Below, piece after piece: positions 35,501 to 47,719 of a stretch of DNA of 64,000 bases; position 1 is the first letter of the stretch; each line of letters opens with the position of its first letter. A program made the position numbers and the translations under genes. The notes under the pieces were generated by a model. The model saw nothing but the letters and a program-made list of their open reading frames with translations. It was not told the origin of the DNA and did no database searches. The stretch is from Epiperipatus broadwayi (Eukaryota > Onychophora > Udeonychophora > Euonychophora > Peripatidae), in the NCBI GenBank assembly GCA_028023455.1, contig JAQFVV010012394.1, forward strand, positions 30,346,385 to 30,410,384, read 5' to 3'.

Positions 35501-36061
35501 AAAAAAGAATTTTCTGCTAAAATATATACAATAAATCTGGAATTATTCAGACAACTAATAAAATGCCATTTCAAGAATATTTGTATAATAATGCTTAAGA
35601 CCACAAAGTAATGATTAAGAAGAAGAAAAGAAATGATCCTAAAGTAGAAAGCCATGAAAGTATCAGAGAATATATGTTTCATTAGGAAAAATCAAGAATA
35701 TTGGATAGAAAAGAAAAAGTAAAAAAAAAATCAACAATGCTACTCATATGATAATGGCACATAAACCCATAAGTCATTCAAGTATATAATTAATAATGTG
35801 TAGACTACTCATTAACTTTGTTTTTATGAAAAATTGGAAAATCATGAGGATGCTCTTTGATTAAGTATGTAAATCTTCCACTGACTGTTGTTTTTGACAG
35901 AAAAATACAGTTGAGGTGGCATCATCTTACCTTTATTTTTCATGAAGTTAAAGACTCCAGGTTTGATTCCCATGCTAATACTGTCACTTCTGACCAGAAA
36001 TGCATTAAGAAATGAGGTGAATAATACTTCTCAAAATAGCAGATGATGTAAGCTAGATGTA

Positions 36062-36740
36062 TTATTATTATGGCTTCTCCTTAAACGAAGTCAAGAATAT
36101 CTCAGCAATTAAGCCCAGATAAACCTGTTAGCCACTTTCTTTTACATTCCCCACTCTAAATTTACCCATAATCTGCTCTATCCCATTTCCACAACATAAT
36201 TTTTGTCAACTCTATAACCTTTATATCTAAATCCCCCTTATCTTTTCCCAAACCTAGCATAAAAACCAATAATTCACTTTCTGTATAATCACTCTTTTCA
36301 TATTTATTTTTCCACAACTTCATTATATGTACCCTTTCTGTTTTCAAACATTTACATTCAATTAACAAATGCCTAATATTTTCAATTCCTTCCTTACATA
36401 ATTTACAAAATAAATCACCCATATTTTTCCATTTACATGTATATTCTTTTGTAGCTAAAGATCCTGTTCGAGCCTTAAACAATAAACTACTTTCCTTACT
36501 ATTATCATATATTAACTCACACCTAATATTCTGTTTATTTCATATATATTTAAACTCTTTTACTCTCCATACTATTTCTCCATCTCTCTAACTCCCTAGT
36601 CTTTATTAATAAATTTATTCTTTTATCCCATTCCTTACTACTATAACACTCAATAATCCTCTTAACACAATCATCCCATCTTTTGTACAAATATACTGAT
36701 ATAAATTCTTTATCCAAATCTTTTGCATAGCGCATACCTT
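36062..36740 (-). pseudogene. LINE (second family), C-terminal segment 1
   Basis: Minus-strand end of a non-LTR element: 3' tail as (AAT)n near 36064, then the C-terminal protein. The frame 36162-36482 contains a zinc knuckle C26-x2-C29-x8-H38-x4-C43, as in RVT-associated fingers. The frame 36550-36735 encodes the stretch upstream of it (RYAKDLDKEFISVYLYKRW), split by a frameshift. It breaks at about 36740, where orientation flips. The 26 kb copy has the same protein with a different tail. Confidence 0.85.
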
Positions 36741-36744
36741 TCTA

Positions 36745-37065
36745 TTAATAAGACTAGGAGTTAGAGATTGGAGAAGGGTGGTGGAGCAAAGAGTTTAATG
36801 AAATTAAAAACAGAATATTTTAGGTGTGAGTTAATATATGATAATAGTAAGGAAAGTTTATTTATTATATATTTTCGAACAGATCTTAGCCACAAAAGAA
36901 TACACATGTAAATGGAAAATACAAGTGATTTATTTTGTAAATTATGTATGAGGAATTGACTAGGCATTTGTTAATTGAATGTAAATGTTTGAAACACAGG
37001 GCACATATAATGAAGTTGTACGAGAAAGAAAGGACATAGAGAAAGGATTATTGGTTTTGCCAGGT
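36745..37065 (+). pseudogene. LINE (second family), inverted segment 2
   Basis: The same C-terminal region in plus orientation, with stops: it starts at TTAATGAAATTAAAAACAGA, passes the zinc-knuckle codons (TTTTGTAAATTATGT) and continues to about 37065. It pairs as an inverted repeat with both flanking minus-strand segments. Confidence 0.75.
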
Positions 37066-38560
37066 CGGTCGCTAACTCGGCAAACCTTATATCTAAAACT
37101 CTTATCTTTTTTCCTAAACCTAGTGCAAAAACCAATAATTCACTTTCTGTATAATCACTCTTTTCATATTTATTTTTCCACAACTTCATTATATGTACCC
37201 TTTCTGTTTTCAAACATTTACATTCAATTAACAAATGCCTAATATTTTCTATTCCTTCCTTACATAATTTACAAAAATAAATCACCCATATTTTTCCATT
37301 TACATGTATATTCTTTTGTAGCTAAAGATCCTGTTCGAGCCTTAAACAATAAACTACTTTCCTTACTATTATCATATATTAACTCACACCTAATATTCTG
37401 TTTATTTCATTAAACTCTTTTTACTCTCCATACTATTTCTCCATCTCTCTAACTCCCTAGTCTTATTAATAAATTTATTCTTTTATCCCATTCCTTACTA
37501 CTATAACACTCAATAATCCTCTTAACACAATCATCCCATCTTTTGTACAAATATACTGATATAAATTCTTTATCCAAATCTTTTGCATAGCGCATTACCT
37601 TTCTCACCCATTTTGTTACCTGTCCTTTACTCATAACCCAATTAAATACTATTTTAGCTATTCTTTTATTATCCATAAACTGCAATCTACCAAACAGTTT
37701 TCATTTTACTTTTTGCATCTCTCATATGAAAACTTGACCATCCCATTTCTCCTTGAATGCCTCCCTTGTTGTCCATACTTCTGCATCCAATGCATGTCTT
37801 CCTACTTCCTTTGAGCTTTTTCTAAATAATCTAATATCTTTTACTAACATATAATGCATCATTACCATATGTTAACCCTGCTACTGCAACTCCTTTCCAT
37901 ATAATTCTAGCTACATCATATTTATTATATGAAAATACTGTTAATTTCTTTATCAATCATCCTTTCTTTCTTTGCTTCATTTATCAATTTTTTCTCCCAT
38001 TCATCCAAATATTTTCTGATTACTTTAAATAATTCCCAAATAACTATATCTATTCACTACTTAACTTAATACTCCCAATAAAATTACATCTTCTTTCCTC
38101 AGTATTAACTCATCATTATTTTGATTTTCTTCACTAATTCAACCCCATCTCTTTACCCACCCGCCATGTCCTCAACTAACTTCATATCTTCTCTTTTCTG
38201 CCACAAAATATATCATCTAAAAGACCTGACAAAATATATACTCCCTTACTACCTATTAGCGTTATCTCTATCCTCTTCCTAATCTTTCATGCTCTTTCCA
38301 TTTCACTCAAATACAACACAAACAAAATAGGTGACATAGGGCATCCTTGCTAGTCCCACACCATTTTTAACTTTAATTGATTCTATATTCTCTAATTGAT
38401 ATATATAATAATTATTTTCATATAATTTCTTAATAATATCTATTAAAGCTTCATCCATTCCCAAATTTGCTAAACTTATCCATAATCTATTTCTATTTAC
38501 TCTATCATATGCCTTCTCTATATCTATAAAACTCATATATAACTGTTTATATATGTGTTT
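37066..38560 (-). pseudogene. LINE (second family), segment 3 with part of the reverse transcriptase
   Basis: Resumes the minus-strand element. It contains a second copy of the zinc-knuckle region (37285-36971 frame), the upstream RYAKDLDKEF region (37449-37685), a long decayed stretch (37690-38300), and an RT palm piece in frame 38303-38671. In that frame FIDIEKAYDRV is RT motif A with its aspartate (residue 50) intact, followed by a frameshifted QGCP..P region. The first 43 or so residues of the frame are not LINE: the 5' break lies near 38540-38560. The clade was not determined. Confidence 0.8.
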
Positions 38561-39544
38561 ACGTATGGCTATCAGCGCCACCAAGTGGGCAGTACTGATG
38601 GCAGTTACTTGGCATAAAGTTTCTGTGTGTACACATGGTGAACAGCTCCACCTAGCGGCTGGAACTTGCATTGCTGCTTTTGGCCCCCTACTCTGAATAT
38701 TACTAGCAGTTGAATATATTTAAAACATTTGAATTTTTCTAAATACATTTAACAATTAAATATACATGATGGCAATAGCCTAATATATATCTAAAAGACA
38801 TATTTTGTGGGTTCATACATGTTAAAAAGTTTTAAATCTTGATATACCGATGTTTGGACTTGATCACACAAGTCATCTACTAGGTGATTAAAGGTAGAAA
38901 GATGGTCATACAGGCACTACAATCACTGATTTAGTTCCACCAATAACAAAAATGTTAAATTAAGAATATTTTTTTAAAAAATATTTCCAAATGCGAGGAA
39001 GTTTGCATGTATCATCTAGCTTATTGATATATATATATATATATAATCTTAGAACAATATGCATTTTATTTATAATAGTACTATATATCTCAGTATACAC
39101 ATGCTAGATGTGTTGAAGCTATATGGTTCTATAAAGAGGTTAGAATCCTGTACAGTTTGGTGTACTGATGATATATTAAAAGTCTCTTGAATTCAAGATT
39201 CTTAAATTTATTATAATCTCCAGATCAATAAACCATTCAGTTATTTCAAAAAAATGGAATTTGTAAAAATCATTGATCACTGTTTGTCAGGAAAGAATCG
39301 GTGTAATTTTATGCATTCATTTATTGAGAAACTATTGTTATTTATTGATAAAATTTAATAACTGTTCTTGATGGCAGTTTTTACATAATGAATAAATAAT
39401 TATCTAAGGGATGTTCAACATTCACAATTATTTGTAATTATATTTTATTCTATTATGAGAAATCTTAGTAGAATCCATATGTTATGATGTTAAATGCTAA
39501 TGTAGTTGTATGGATGTTTTCTCATAAATACATCTGAATATTAA
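38561..39544. other. A+T-rich spacer with a short G+C-richer patch
   Basis: 38565-38690 (CAGCGCCACCAAGTGGGCAG, CCACCTAGCGGCTGG) is unlike its flanks and abuts the LINE 5' break; it may be a fragment of another repeat. A (TA)n run lies at 39026-39045. Otherwise nothing recognised. Confidence 0.4.
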
Positions 39545-39700
39545 GACAGTGACAAATTCTCCATACAGCAGTGCCACCTAGCCAATTGATGCATTCATTG
39601 ATTACCATGACTACTGTATGAAAAGTTTGGCACTGTCTGAACAGCTTGTGTAAGCATAGAAAATGGTAATCATGTGATATTTAATGGTTTACATCTGAAT
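39545..39700 (+). repeat. Family A terminal fragment (A10)
   Basis: CTCCATACAGCAGTGCCACC (39561) is followed by the inverse end (GACTACTGTATGAAAAGTTT) and then AACAGCTTGTGTAAGCATA and CATGTGAT. It is a short fold-back of the two element ends, without the ribozyme. Confidence 0.65.
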
Positions 39701-40032
39701 ATATTACATGTGTTTAAAGTTAAAGTATGTATTAAATCGTCTTGTAATAACATCCATAAGAACAGTAGGGCTAAGATTCGCAAATGGTTAATGCCTAAAT
39801 TGTTAATTAATAACCAACAAAAGGAAATCTCTTTTGCTATTAGGTAATATATATATATGGTAATTCAGGGATCAACAGTTTGTGAAAGAAAAATTGATTG
39901 CTGAAATATTCATAATAATGATGTCACTTTATAAAAAGATAATAATGAAAATGTGTTTTATATAAATTAAATACAATAAACTTTTTAATTGGACATATAA
40001 AGATGAAGATTATTTAGATTATATTAAGTTAT

Positions 40033-40371
40033 AAAACAGGCAAAACTCACTTTACGTATTGCCACACATAGTTTAAGACTCATGGTTTTGTAGTTGAGTG
40101 GAGATAAAAGGTGGCTTCTGGAGGGCTGCATTAGATCCTAAGATCCAGGTGCAGTGCTCTCAGATCCAAGGCTCCCCACTGATGAAGGCCACAAGCCAGA
40201 AACTAGTCTGGGGATATTGGATGAGTAGGCACTAGATGGGGATTTTATGCACATGTCTTCTGGCAACCATTGATTACTCTAGATTGCTGTGTGTGGCAAT
40301 ACATAAAGTGAGTTTTGCCTGTTTTAAAACAGTTATACACAAGCATAAGAAGTGGTGGTCATGTGATGTTT
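40033..40371 (+). mobile_element. Family A element A11 with 15 bp target-site duplication and 36 bp inverted repeat
   Basis: ATTATATTAAGTTAT is present exactly at 40018-40032 and 40372-40386. The 339 bp element between starts AAAACAGGCAAAACTCAC. Its first 36 bases (40033-40068) match the inverse of 40290-40325 at 35 of 36 positions. After that inner copy come the AGTTATACACAAGCATAAGA and CATGTGATGTTT end found in other A copies. It encodes no protein. The exact duplication shows mobility, and the length and internal structure suggest a reverse-transcription mechanism. Confidence 0.9.
40166..40220 (+). ncRNA. Hammerhead-like ribozyme, family A best copy (A11)
   Basis: Helix I outer CCAA (40166-40169) with UUGG (40217-40220); internal loop GGC/UA; helix I inner UCCCCA (40173-40178) with UGGGGA (40209-40214), all six Watson-Crick. 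Core CUGAUGA (40179-40185); GAAA (40199-40202); palindrome ACUAGU (40202-40207); triplet GUC, cut expected after C40208. Helix II (40186-40198) is GGC/GCC around loop CACAA, closed by an unusual A-A apposition in place of the canonical G-C. Layout, internal loop and short helix III match type I hammerheads of Penelope-like elements. Activity is not shown. Confidence 0.75.
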
Positions 40372-40386
40372 ATTATATTAAGTTAT

Positions 40387-42284
40387 CTAGATTTAATATT
40401 GTGAAAAAATAATAAAAATAAAAAGGTAATCATCCAAACTTCAAAACTTGCTATGCAATGAGTTTTGAAACTCACAAAAATGCTTCACCTCATTCAAGTT
40501 TGCAAGAACCAATAAAATCAATTTATATGATTATAGTGGTCATGCTAATTTGTTATTCTATTATAATTTTTATTTGTTGTTATTCTACTGGAGACAGTAA
40601 ATTCTATCTATTTGAGAATAAACACAGAAATCTCTTTCAACATGCCAAAAATGAGTTTATTGTGTACAATACCTGATAAATGCACTATATTGGCATTTGT
40701 GGATTACATGGCAGCACTGTCATCTCCACTGCTTAAATATAATATCACTTACAAACTAATAATTACTTTTTTGGCATGTACAGTAAAACATTATTAATAT
40801 TTATACTTAAAAAAATTATTCATTGATGAATAAGATAATAATTTAATATGCCATACAAATCTAAAATATCAGTGATATCTACATAAATATATGACTCACT
40901 AATTAATTTCCAATTATAACAACTTAGCCATGTAATTCCAATAATATCAATATACTCTTATTAATTAAGTCATTATAATATGATTAAATACTTATTAATA
41001 GTACAAAATCAATTAACATATCTTTCCACTTTCACCAACTTACAACAATATACAATAAATTCATCCTATTAGATAACCTTAAAATTTATAATGTTCAATC
41101 ACATCAATATATAAAATAAACAATATATTCCCATTTGATGCTTATTCAAATGCTACAGACAAATCATATCCAATTACTCTTCAATTTAATAATGTTAAGT
41201 CATTAAAACTTTAGACTATAATTGTCAAAGAATATGAAAGATTATTAGTGTTTATTATAATCAAATATTAGTATTAAAATTTAATATCTAAACTGAATTT
41301 AGGATTTGCATCAATGAACTTTTAATATAATTAAAATGAGTCACTCTAATTTGTAACATAATAAAATATATTACTATTATTAGCTCTAATAACTGAATAA
41401 CATTACAATCTTTATGGCTGTATACTGTTTTAATACAATATTCACTTTAATTAATAATGACTTAAAATAAAATATGTGATCATTTTATTGCAATTATCTT
41501 TACTTATTTTCAATAATTATCATGTTTATACCTTTATCAATCATTGAGTCAATTCATATATAATTTCTATCTTAATATGTGTTATCTGTTACTAACAAAA
41601 TAATTTCAATAAGCTTTTAATTACTTATTAAATATTTAAGAATGTCAAAACAATTAATGTATTGCTCTATAAAAATCTACACCTGATAAGATAATAAACA
41701 TGAAATTCAATACAAAGAAAATGATATATAATTGTAATATTTTTCCCATTCTCTGGTTGGAATTTCAAACTTTTTGTAACTGCTTCTAATGAATTATGTG
41801 GTATATCAATTTGTGAATAGTATCCTATCTGATAACTATTAATTAAAAAATTTAAATTGTAAAATTGAATGACAACCAAATAAGTTTACCTATTTTAAAT
41901 TAATTCAATAATTATTAACAAAGTATAAATTAAATAAAAATTATATATGTATGGCAGAAACTATAAACATTTAAAATATATACATATGATCTGATTATGC
42001 TCTATGCTATAGTTTCCCAATTGAAATTGATTTTAAAATTTAATAAGTGATTGTACATTAAACTTTACCTGTCAAATACTACATTTAAAATGTAGATTTA
42101 TGTAACACAAACATGTTGTAATACAGATACAAGAACATTCTTAATCTTAATATCATTTATTTTTTTATTACTTTTATAATGCTTCACGTAATTATAAAAA
42201 TAATAAAGAAAGCAAATGAAATGAATATTACATGAAATTGGCAATGCAATAAAAAATATAAAGTTATAATAACATTCTTAAACA
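40387..42284. other. A+T-rich spacer, nothing recognised
   Basis: Short frames at 40458-40676, 40612-40797 and 41667-41879 have no domain. No window repeat family was seen. Confidence 0.4.
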
Positions 42285-42446
42285 CTAAACATCACATGAT
42301 CACTGATGAGACCCACAAGCTAGAAACTAGTCTGGTGATAGTGGATGAGTAGGCACTAGATAAAGATTTTATTCACAAATCTTTCTGCATCCATTGATTA
42401 CTCTGGCTTGCACTGAGTGGCACTACTTTATGGAGAGTTTTGCCTC
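42285..42446 (+). repeat. Family A element A12, truncated at the ribozyme core
   Basis: An end word (AAACATCACATGATCA, 42287-42302) is joined directly to CTGATGA (42303-42309), so the 5' helix I strand is missing. The rest follows family A: GAAACTAGTCTGG, CACTAGAT, AATCTTTCTGCATCC and the terminus GGAGAGTTTTGCCTCTGTGT. Confidence 0.75.
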
Positions 42447-43447
42447 TGTGTTTAATCTTTTTAAAAATAAAAAATAGTTAATTGAAAAAATATATACTAA
42501 AGGTATTCACATTATTTTAAAAAATAAAATAAGGATAAATATTTGAAATTTAATTTATAATTAATGAATAAGAAGATAAATATTTATAAATTATAATTAT
42601 AATTACTAAGCTATGAAATATAAATTCAAATTTGTAAGAACATAACTCTGTCATATTTTAAGCATGTAAATTAAATCTCTACTTAAATTATAGTACCATT
42701 TATATTGATAAACTTTATAAAATTATATGTATATCAAATAATAATAATATATTAGAAAACAACCTGATTCATTGTTCACAAATGAAACATTTCCAAAATA
42801 GTATCATAGCTCTAATGTCTACTTATTGAACCTTGATGTGATGATATTTTGTCATTCCAGAAAAAGTGAAAATATTTGAAGCACATTTTATTAATTCCAA
42901 TACTTTCCAAATGTTCAAATTATTCTTTCAGTTAGCAGGTATTTGATTTATATAATATTATAAGTGTACAAACATTAGTTTATATCCATGACAATTCAAT
43001 GTAAATATTCTTTCCTTCATTTAGTATTTGATTCATAAAACATTACAAGTGAACATATGCTAGTTTCAACCATGATGATGTGATGAAATTGAGCCAATTT
43101 CTATCCTATGTGGGAATAATTCATCAATCTCATAAAATTATAGCAGGTAACATAATCTTTGTGCACATTTTTATGTTGTTAGCATTTAGATTTCATCATT
43201 AAAAAAGTAGGTAATATTTTTTTTAAAGCTAAGAAATATTCTGATGTTTTTTAAATGCTAAGAGTTAATTTGTATTCTTGCAATAAATTGTCACTTCCTA
43301 CAAGTTCCCAATAAATCTGCTCAGTTAATGGATGAATACTATTGTTTTCACTCCATCATTTTATCCATTTAGTAAGCATATACTTTTAAAAACAAATAAA
43401 AAAATTACAAGAAGAAACTTAGTTTCACTTCTATTGAAGCCAAGATA

Positions 43448-43755
43448 CCATTAAACATCACATGACCACCATTCTTTATGAATTTAAAACATTATTGTAT
43501 TTTCATTTTGAAATTAAATCTTAGTTATCTAATAAAAGATAGCTGCTGGAGAATTGCATTAGATTCAAATATCTAGGCACAGAGCTATCAGATCAAAGTT
43601 TTCTTACTGACGAAGGCCACAAGCCAGAAACTAGTTTGGGGATATTGGATGTGTAAGCACTAGATAGGGATTTTATGCACAAATCTTCATGCATTCATTG
43701 ATTAATCTGGTTTCACTAAGTGGTGCTACTACATGGAGATTTTTGCCTTTGTGTC
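43448..43755 (+). mobile_element. Family A element A13 with 13 bp target-site duplication
   Basis: TGAAGCCAAGATA occurs exactly at 43435-43447 and 43756-43768. The 308 bp element starts CCATTAAACATCACATGACC and ends TTTTTGCCTTTGTGTC. The right terminus agrees with A12 and A14; the left shows the far end word inverted and joined to the interior, as in A12 but at a different point. Confidence 0.87.
43593..43648 (+). ncRNA. Hammerhead-like ribozyme, family A copy A13
   Basis: CTGACGA (43607-43613; C at the variable position 7 is allowed), helix II AGGCCACAAGCCA, GAAA (43627-43630), palindrome ACUAGU, triplet GUU, UGGGGAUAUUGG (43636-43648 region). The inner helix I partner is UUCUUA here, with mismatches. 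Invariant core intact. Confidence 0.6.
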
Positions 43756-43768
43756 TGAAGCCAAGATA

Positions 43769-45954
43769 TAGAGTGTTTAATCTGCTTAATTCTATTTATA
43801 ACCTTTTTTAATTGACATAAGAGAAACTATAGCAATGATCTATACCTCTTTGGTCATTTCTAGCCAGAATCTCATAAATAAAAATCTTATTACATAAAAT
43901 AATGACAAATTAAAATAAATATTTTATAGTTATTATACATAAACAATATTTACATTTTAAAATACAAATAAGATTCTTTCATTCCAACATAAACTAAAAT
44001 AATTTATACTATATTCTTACAACACTACACTGGAAATATAATATCATATAAATAAAATAACAAACATACTGGAGACATTAAATATTTAGATGTATTATTT
44101 GTAATCTATTGTGAATGTAGTAAAGAAAATACACATAATAAAACAAAACAATAACTTTATCAAGACAAACTTTAGTATTTACACATTCATTTTTAAAATG
44201 AATAAAGTCAATTCATACTTTTTATACACTACAATTAATAATAAGCATTTCTTTTTTTTAATGTTACATGTTGTCATAGCAACATAGTTAAATGCAATCT
44301 AGGTTAATATATGCACTATTAAAATTAAACCCCAAAAATATTTTTTTTACAATTGACATTATGCCACATATTGAAATTTATTTCAAATTTCAATTGGTAC
44401 AATATACATGAAAGAAGTCAATGTCTAATCAATATCAAACAATATCAATCAATAATCTCAATCTGTTGTCAAGACAATTTCTTTTTTATAATAAGGATGG
44501 ATACCCACCTTTATCTATGATATAATGTAATAAATAGACACTAAAGATTGAAATTTGAGTAAACAGAATGAGATTGTTAATTTAAAGAAGTTTAAATAAA
44601 TCTCATTAAACAAATAAATGTAACCTGTTTTGAAAGCAGGCTAATTAAATTATCAATTATAATTCATTGAAACTACTTAGATAATAAAGTTAATAATGTT
44701 CAAAGCTAAGTAATTTATATACAAATGTAAATACATAAAAGCATTTCACACTTAAATAATACTTATATTACTAACAATCAAGAGCCTCAATTTGATCTTA
44801 AAGCAACTTCCTTTTTATAATGAAGATGGATACCCATCTTATTGTTTATATAAACATACATCTTTTTTTTAGCCATAGAGTTAAACAAAGATGCAAAACT
44901 TTCAAACTTTTATTACTCAGCAAATGTAATTCTGATGAATATTTTTTTAACATTTGTTTGTTTTAAGAGAGCTATTGAAAAGGTTTTATTCTATAAAGAA
45001 ATATTTAAATGTTGTTTTCTTTATATGTTTGCATTAAACGTAGAACAACTATAATCAAATAAAACCATAAGACAATGGACATTATTTTTTGGATTACTGA
45101 TACAATAGAATAACTAATTTTCCAGTGTGCAGAAAAAACAGATCCTCGATCATTTTAAAATAAAAGAATAAAAAATACAACTGATGAATGTCTTTTTCAA
45201 GATGAAGTAAGAATAGATAAATACTTTTTGCAACATCTACATGTCAATATTAGTTGAAAATATATCTTTATACATAAAAATACAATAGTGTCTCAATATA
45301 TCCTGTACCAAATTACACAATTTTAATTATATTCTATCTACAAAAAAAAAAAAAAATAAACAAACAAACATACATAAAACAAATAAAGACATTGAAAATC
45401 TTAAACTTTAAAATTTTTATGAATCTTTGATATGTTGATAGTCATTTTTCCCCCTTAAAAGTATAATATTCTCAAATCTCAAATTTAAATTTATTTAATT
45501 TTGTTTTTTTCACATTTTAAGAAGACCTGCCAGAATGATAAAAAAATATCAAAGAAAAACTGAGACAAGATAAAAAATACACAACCAACTCATTCTCAAA
45601 GGCCTATCTATCACTATACACAAAAGTCTGCCTTTTTAACCAATTAATAATTACAGAAATTATATATTATTCCCAAATTTATATTTCAGTACAGTAAGAC
45701 ATCTGTATTGAGTTTCTTCTTTGCATTTTTTATTATATTTTCCTATAATAACACAATTTTACACCTGCCAATCCTGTAATTATATGCATAGAATCGAGTG
45801 ATCATAAGAGAAAAATAAAAGAAGCATTCTACATTAATAAAAATATTAATGCTATAAATAGAAAAGACACTTGCTTTGATATATCAAAGAAATGGTCCAC
45901 ATAACACGTGCTAATTTAAATATCTTTGCATATATTTTATTATATATTTTTAAA
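43769..45954. other. A+T-rich spacer, nothing recognised
   Basis: Two related words (TTTCTTTTTTATAATAAGGATGGATACCCACC near 44480 and TTCCTTTTTATAATGAAGATGGATACCCATC near 44810, each here only named by position beyond 20 bases) show a diverged local duplication of about 330 bp spacing. No coding signal. Confidence 0.4.
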
Positions 45955-45957
45955 AAA

Positions 45958-45996
45958 GCTATGATTATGAGGCATAGATCCTCGAAACGTTCAGCT
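45958..45996 (+). ncRNA. Decayed hammerhead-like motif (family F, single copy)
   Basis: GAGG (45969-45972) pairs with CCUC (45980-45983) directly before GAAA (45984-45987), followed by palindrome ACGU and a GUU triplet. The CUGANGA core is degraded to an AUGAUUAUGA stretch. GAAACGU after a short GC helix is the wording I know from Penelope-like hammerheads. Weak evidence. Confidence 0.35.
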
Positions 45997-46010
45997 TATT
46001 ATTATATTTA

Positions 46011-47369
46011 TTTATAACTTCTCTTTTAAACTTTACTTATAAGTTTTTGTGGTTATTAATAACATCTTTAGTAAAATGTTTTTGTAACACGATGTATGAT
46101 AAATCCAAAAATGTCATAAAGTCCTTTTGTTAAGTGTTCTGATTTTGTAAAGAAATTAAGATGTCACATTCTGAAGCAGGGCTGTGCATTTGACTCATCA
46201 ATCAAGAGAAATTATAAAAGAGAGAAAAATAGTTTGGTGCCACTATCACGTGTACTTCTGAAGCAGGTAAAATTGTACATAAATTAAAAAATAAAATTTA
46301 TAATTAAATGATTTGAATTATAAGAACATTTTAATTTATGGTCTTGTATTGTATCAGAAGGTTTTAAGCCTCTATGAAGAATTTATTTGAAGATCCAAAA
46401 CACATAATTCAGTAGATTATACTGCAAGTAGGAGTTGGCTATATGGATTCTGAAATCATTAGACACTTTTCTATCCATTATATATATATATAGTACAGTC
46501 ATATTTTTTTAACGAGCGTGAATAATTGAAGATACACACACTAATGTATATATATATATGTGCTTTCTCAATTTATTATTATTAAGTACATTTTTTAAAA
46601 ATGTTTGTATTATAATTTAAATTTATACTGCAATGTATTACCTACTGTATGCATGTTGAGAAAGATTGTATTGTACAATTACAGTATAACAAACAACACT
46701 GTACTGTAATTAAAGCTTGTCAACAAAATGTGAGCTGATAAATGTGATATGCGATGTACGTGGGGAGGGGACTTAGAATAAAATATAGTGTATGTGATGT
46801 GTCCACTGTAATCTATTAAAAACCCATATATAAATATGTAATGTATAATTGAAAATCATATAAATATTCTTCATATATGAAATAATCTATGTACAACATT
46901 ATTGGATGCATATTTTGATATACCTAAGATATCGAAGTCATATATCAATACATGCTCAAATGTATGTAACAAAGTTAGTTAATCAAACCGCAGTTTAATT
47001 AGTCAACTTGGTTATATGTATATCTAATTTTTTTTAGTAAATAAAAGAATTCATAAAAAACCATAAGCAATTTTTGAAATCAATGCCAATTTTATTGATA
47101 CTAAACTTTTTCAAAAATAATAAATATTTTTTGTTCTTTTTTATTTATTTATTTATTTTAGTTTTAAGGTAAACTTTTAAAATGATATACCGATATCATG
47201 CGATATCATTATTTGACAGATGTTGTTTTCACTCATAAATATATATTGAGGTTTATTATTGCAATATAATTTAAATAATGATTTATATAAATATACGAAT
47301 TTATAAAACGGTTTTGCAATAAATAAATATGATGTATGAGATCCAAAAAGATTAAATGATCAAAAGTTT
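46011..47369. other. A+T-rich spacer, nothing recognised
   Basis: (TA)n patches at 46480 and 46540; no repeat family or frame recognised. Confidence 0.4.
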
Positions 47370-47510
47370 ATTAGTATATTTTACACTTGGATTTATAAGC
47401 GTCAAACTTTCTCTATTCACAACTCTGACATTATTCACTTTAGATAAACATATTAATGATTATTACTAATCATACATTTGGGTAGAGATTGTCATATCAT
47501 CCCTTGTCTG
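47370..47510 (-). repeat. Family B dispersed repeat, copy 4
   Basis: The reverse complement contains CCAAATGTATGATTAGTAAT, ATGTTTATCTAAAGTGAATA, GTCAGAGTTGTGAATAG and AAGTTTGACGCTTATAAATC, in family B order. Confidence 0.65.
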
Positions 47511-47719
47511 ATATAAACTTTAATTAACCAAAAGCACATGGAATAATTCAACTTCTCTCTTTTTTATGCCTAATATCTTTTTTACTATACTTAAAACTGT
47601 TTTTCTATCACACCTGAAAGATAGAAAAAATAAAAGCTTTGTAATAAAAAATGCTGACGTATAAAAATCTACTAAAAATTGAGCATTGTCAGAAATGAAA
47701 CACAAAATTATCAGGCAGA

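Noticed and set aside
40033-40325. Classic MITE with terminal inverted repeats
   Set aside because: The inverted repeat is not terminal on the right (about 46 bp of element follow it), other copies lack it, and a 15 bp duplication is too long for the usual MITE superfamilies.
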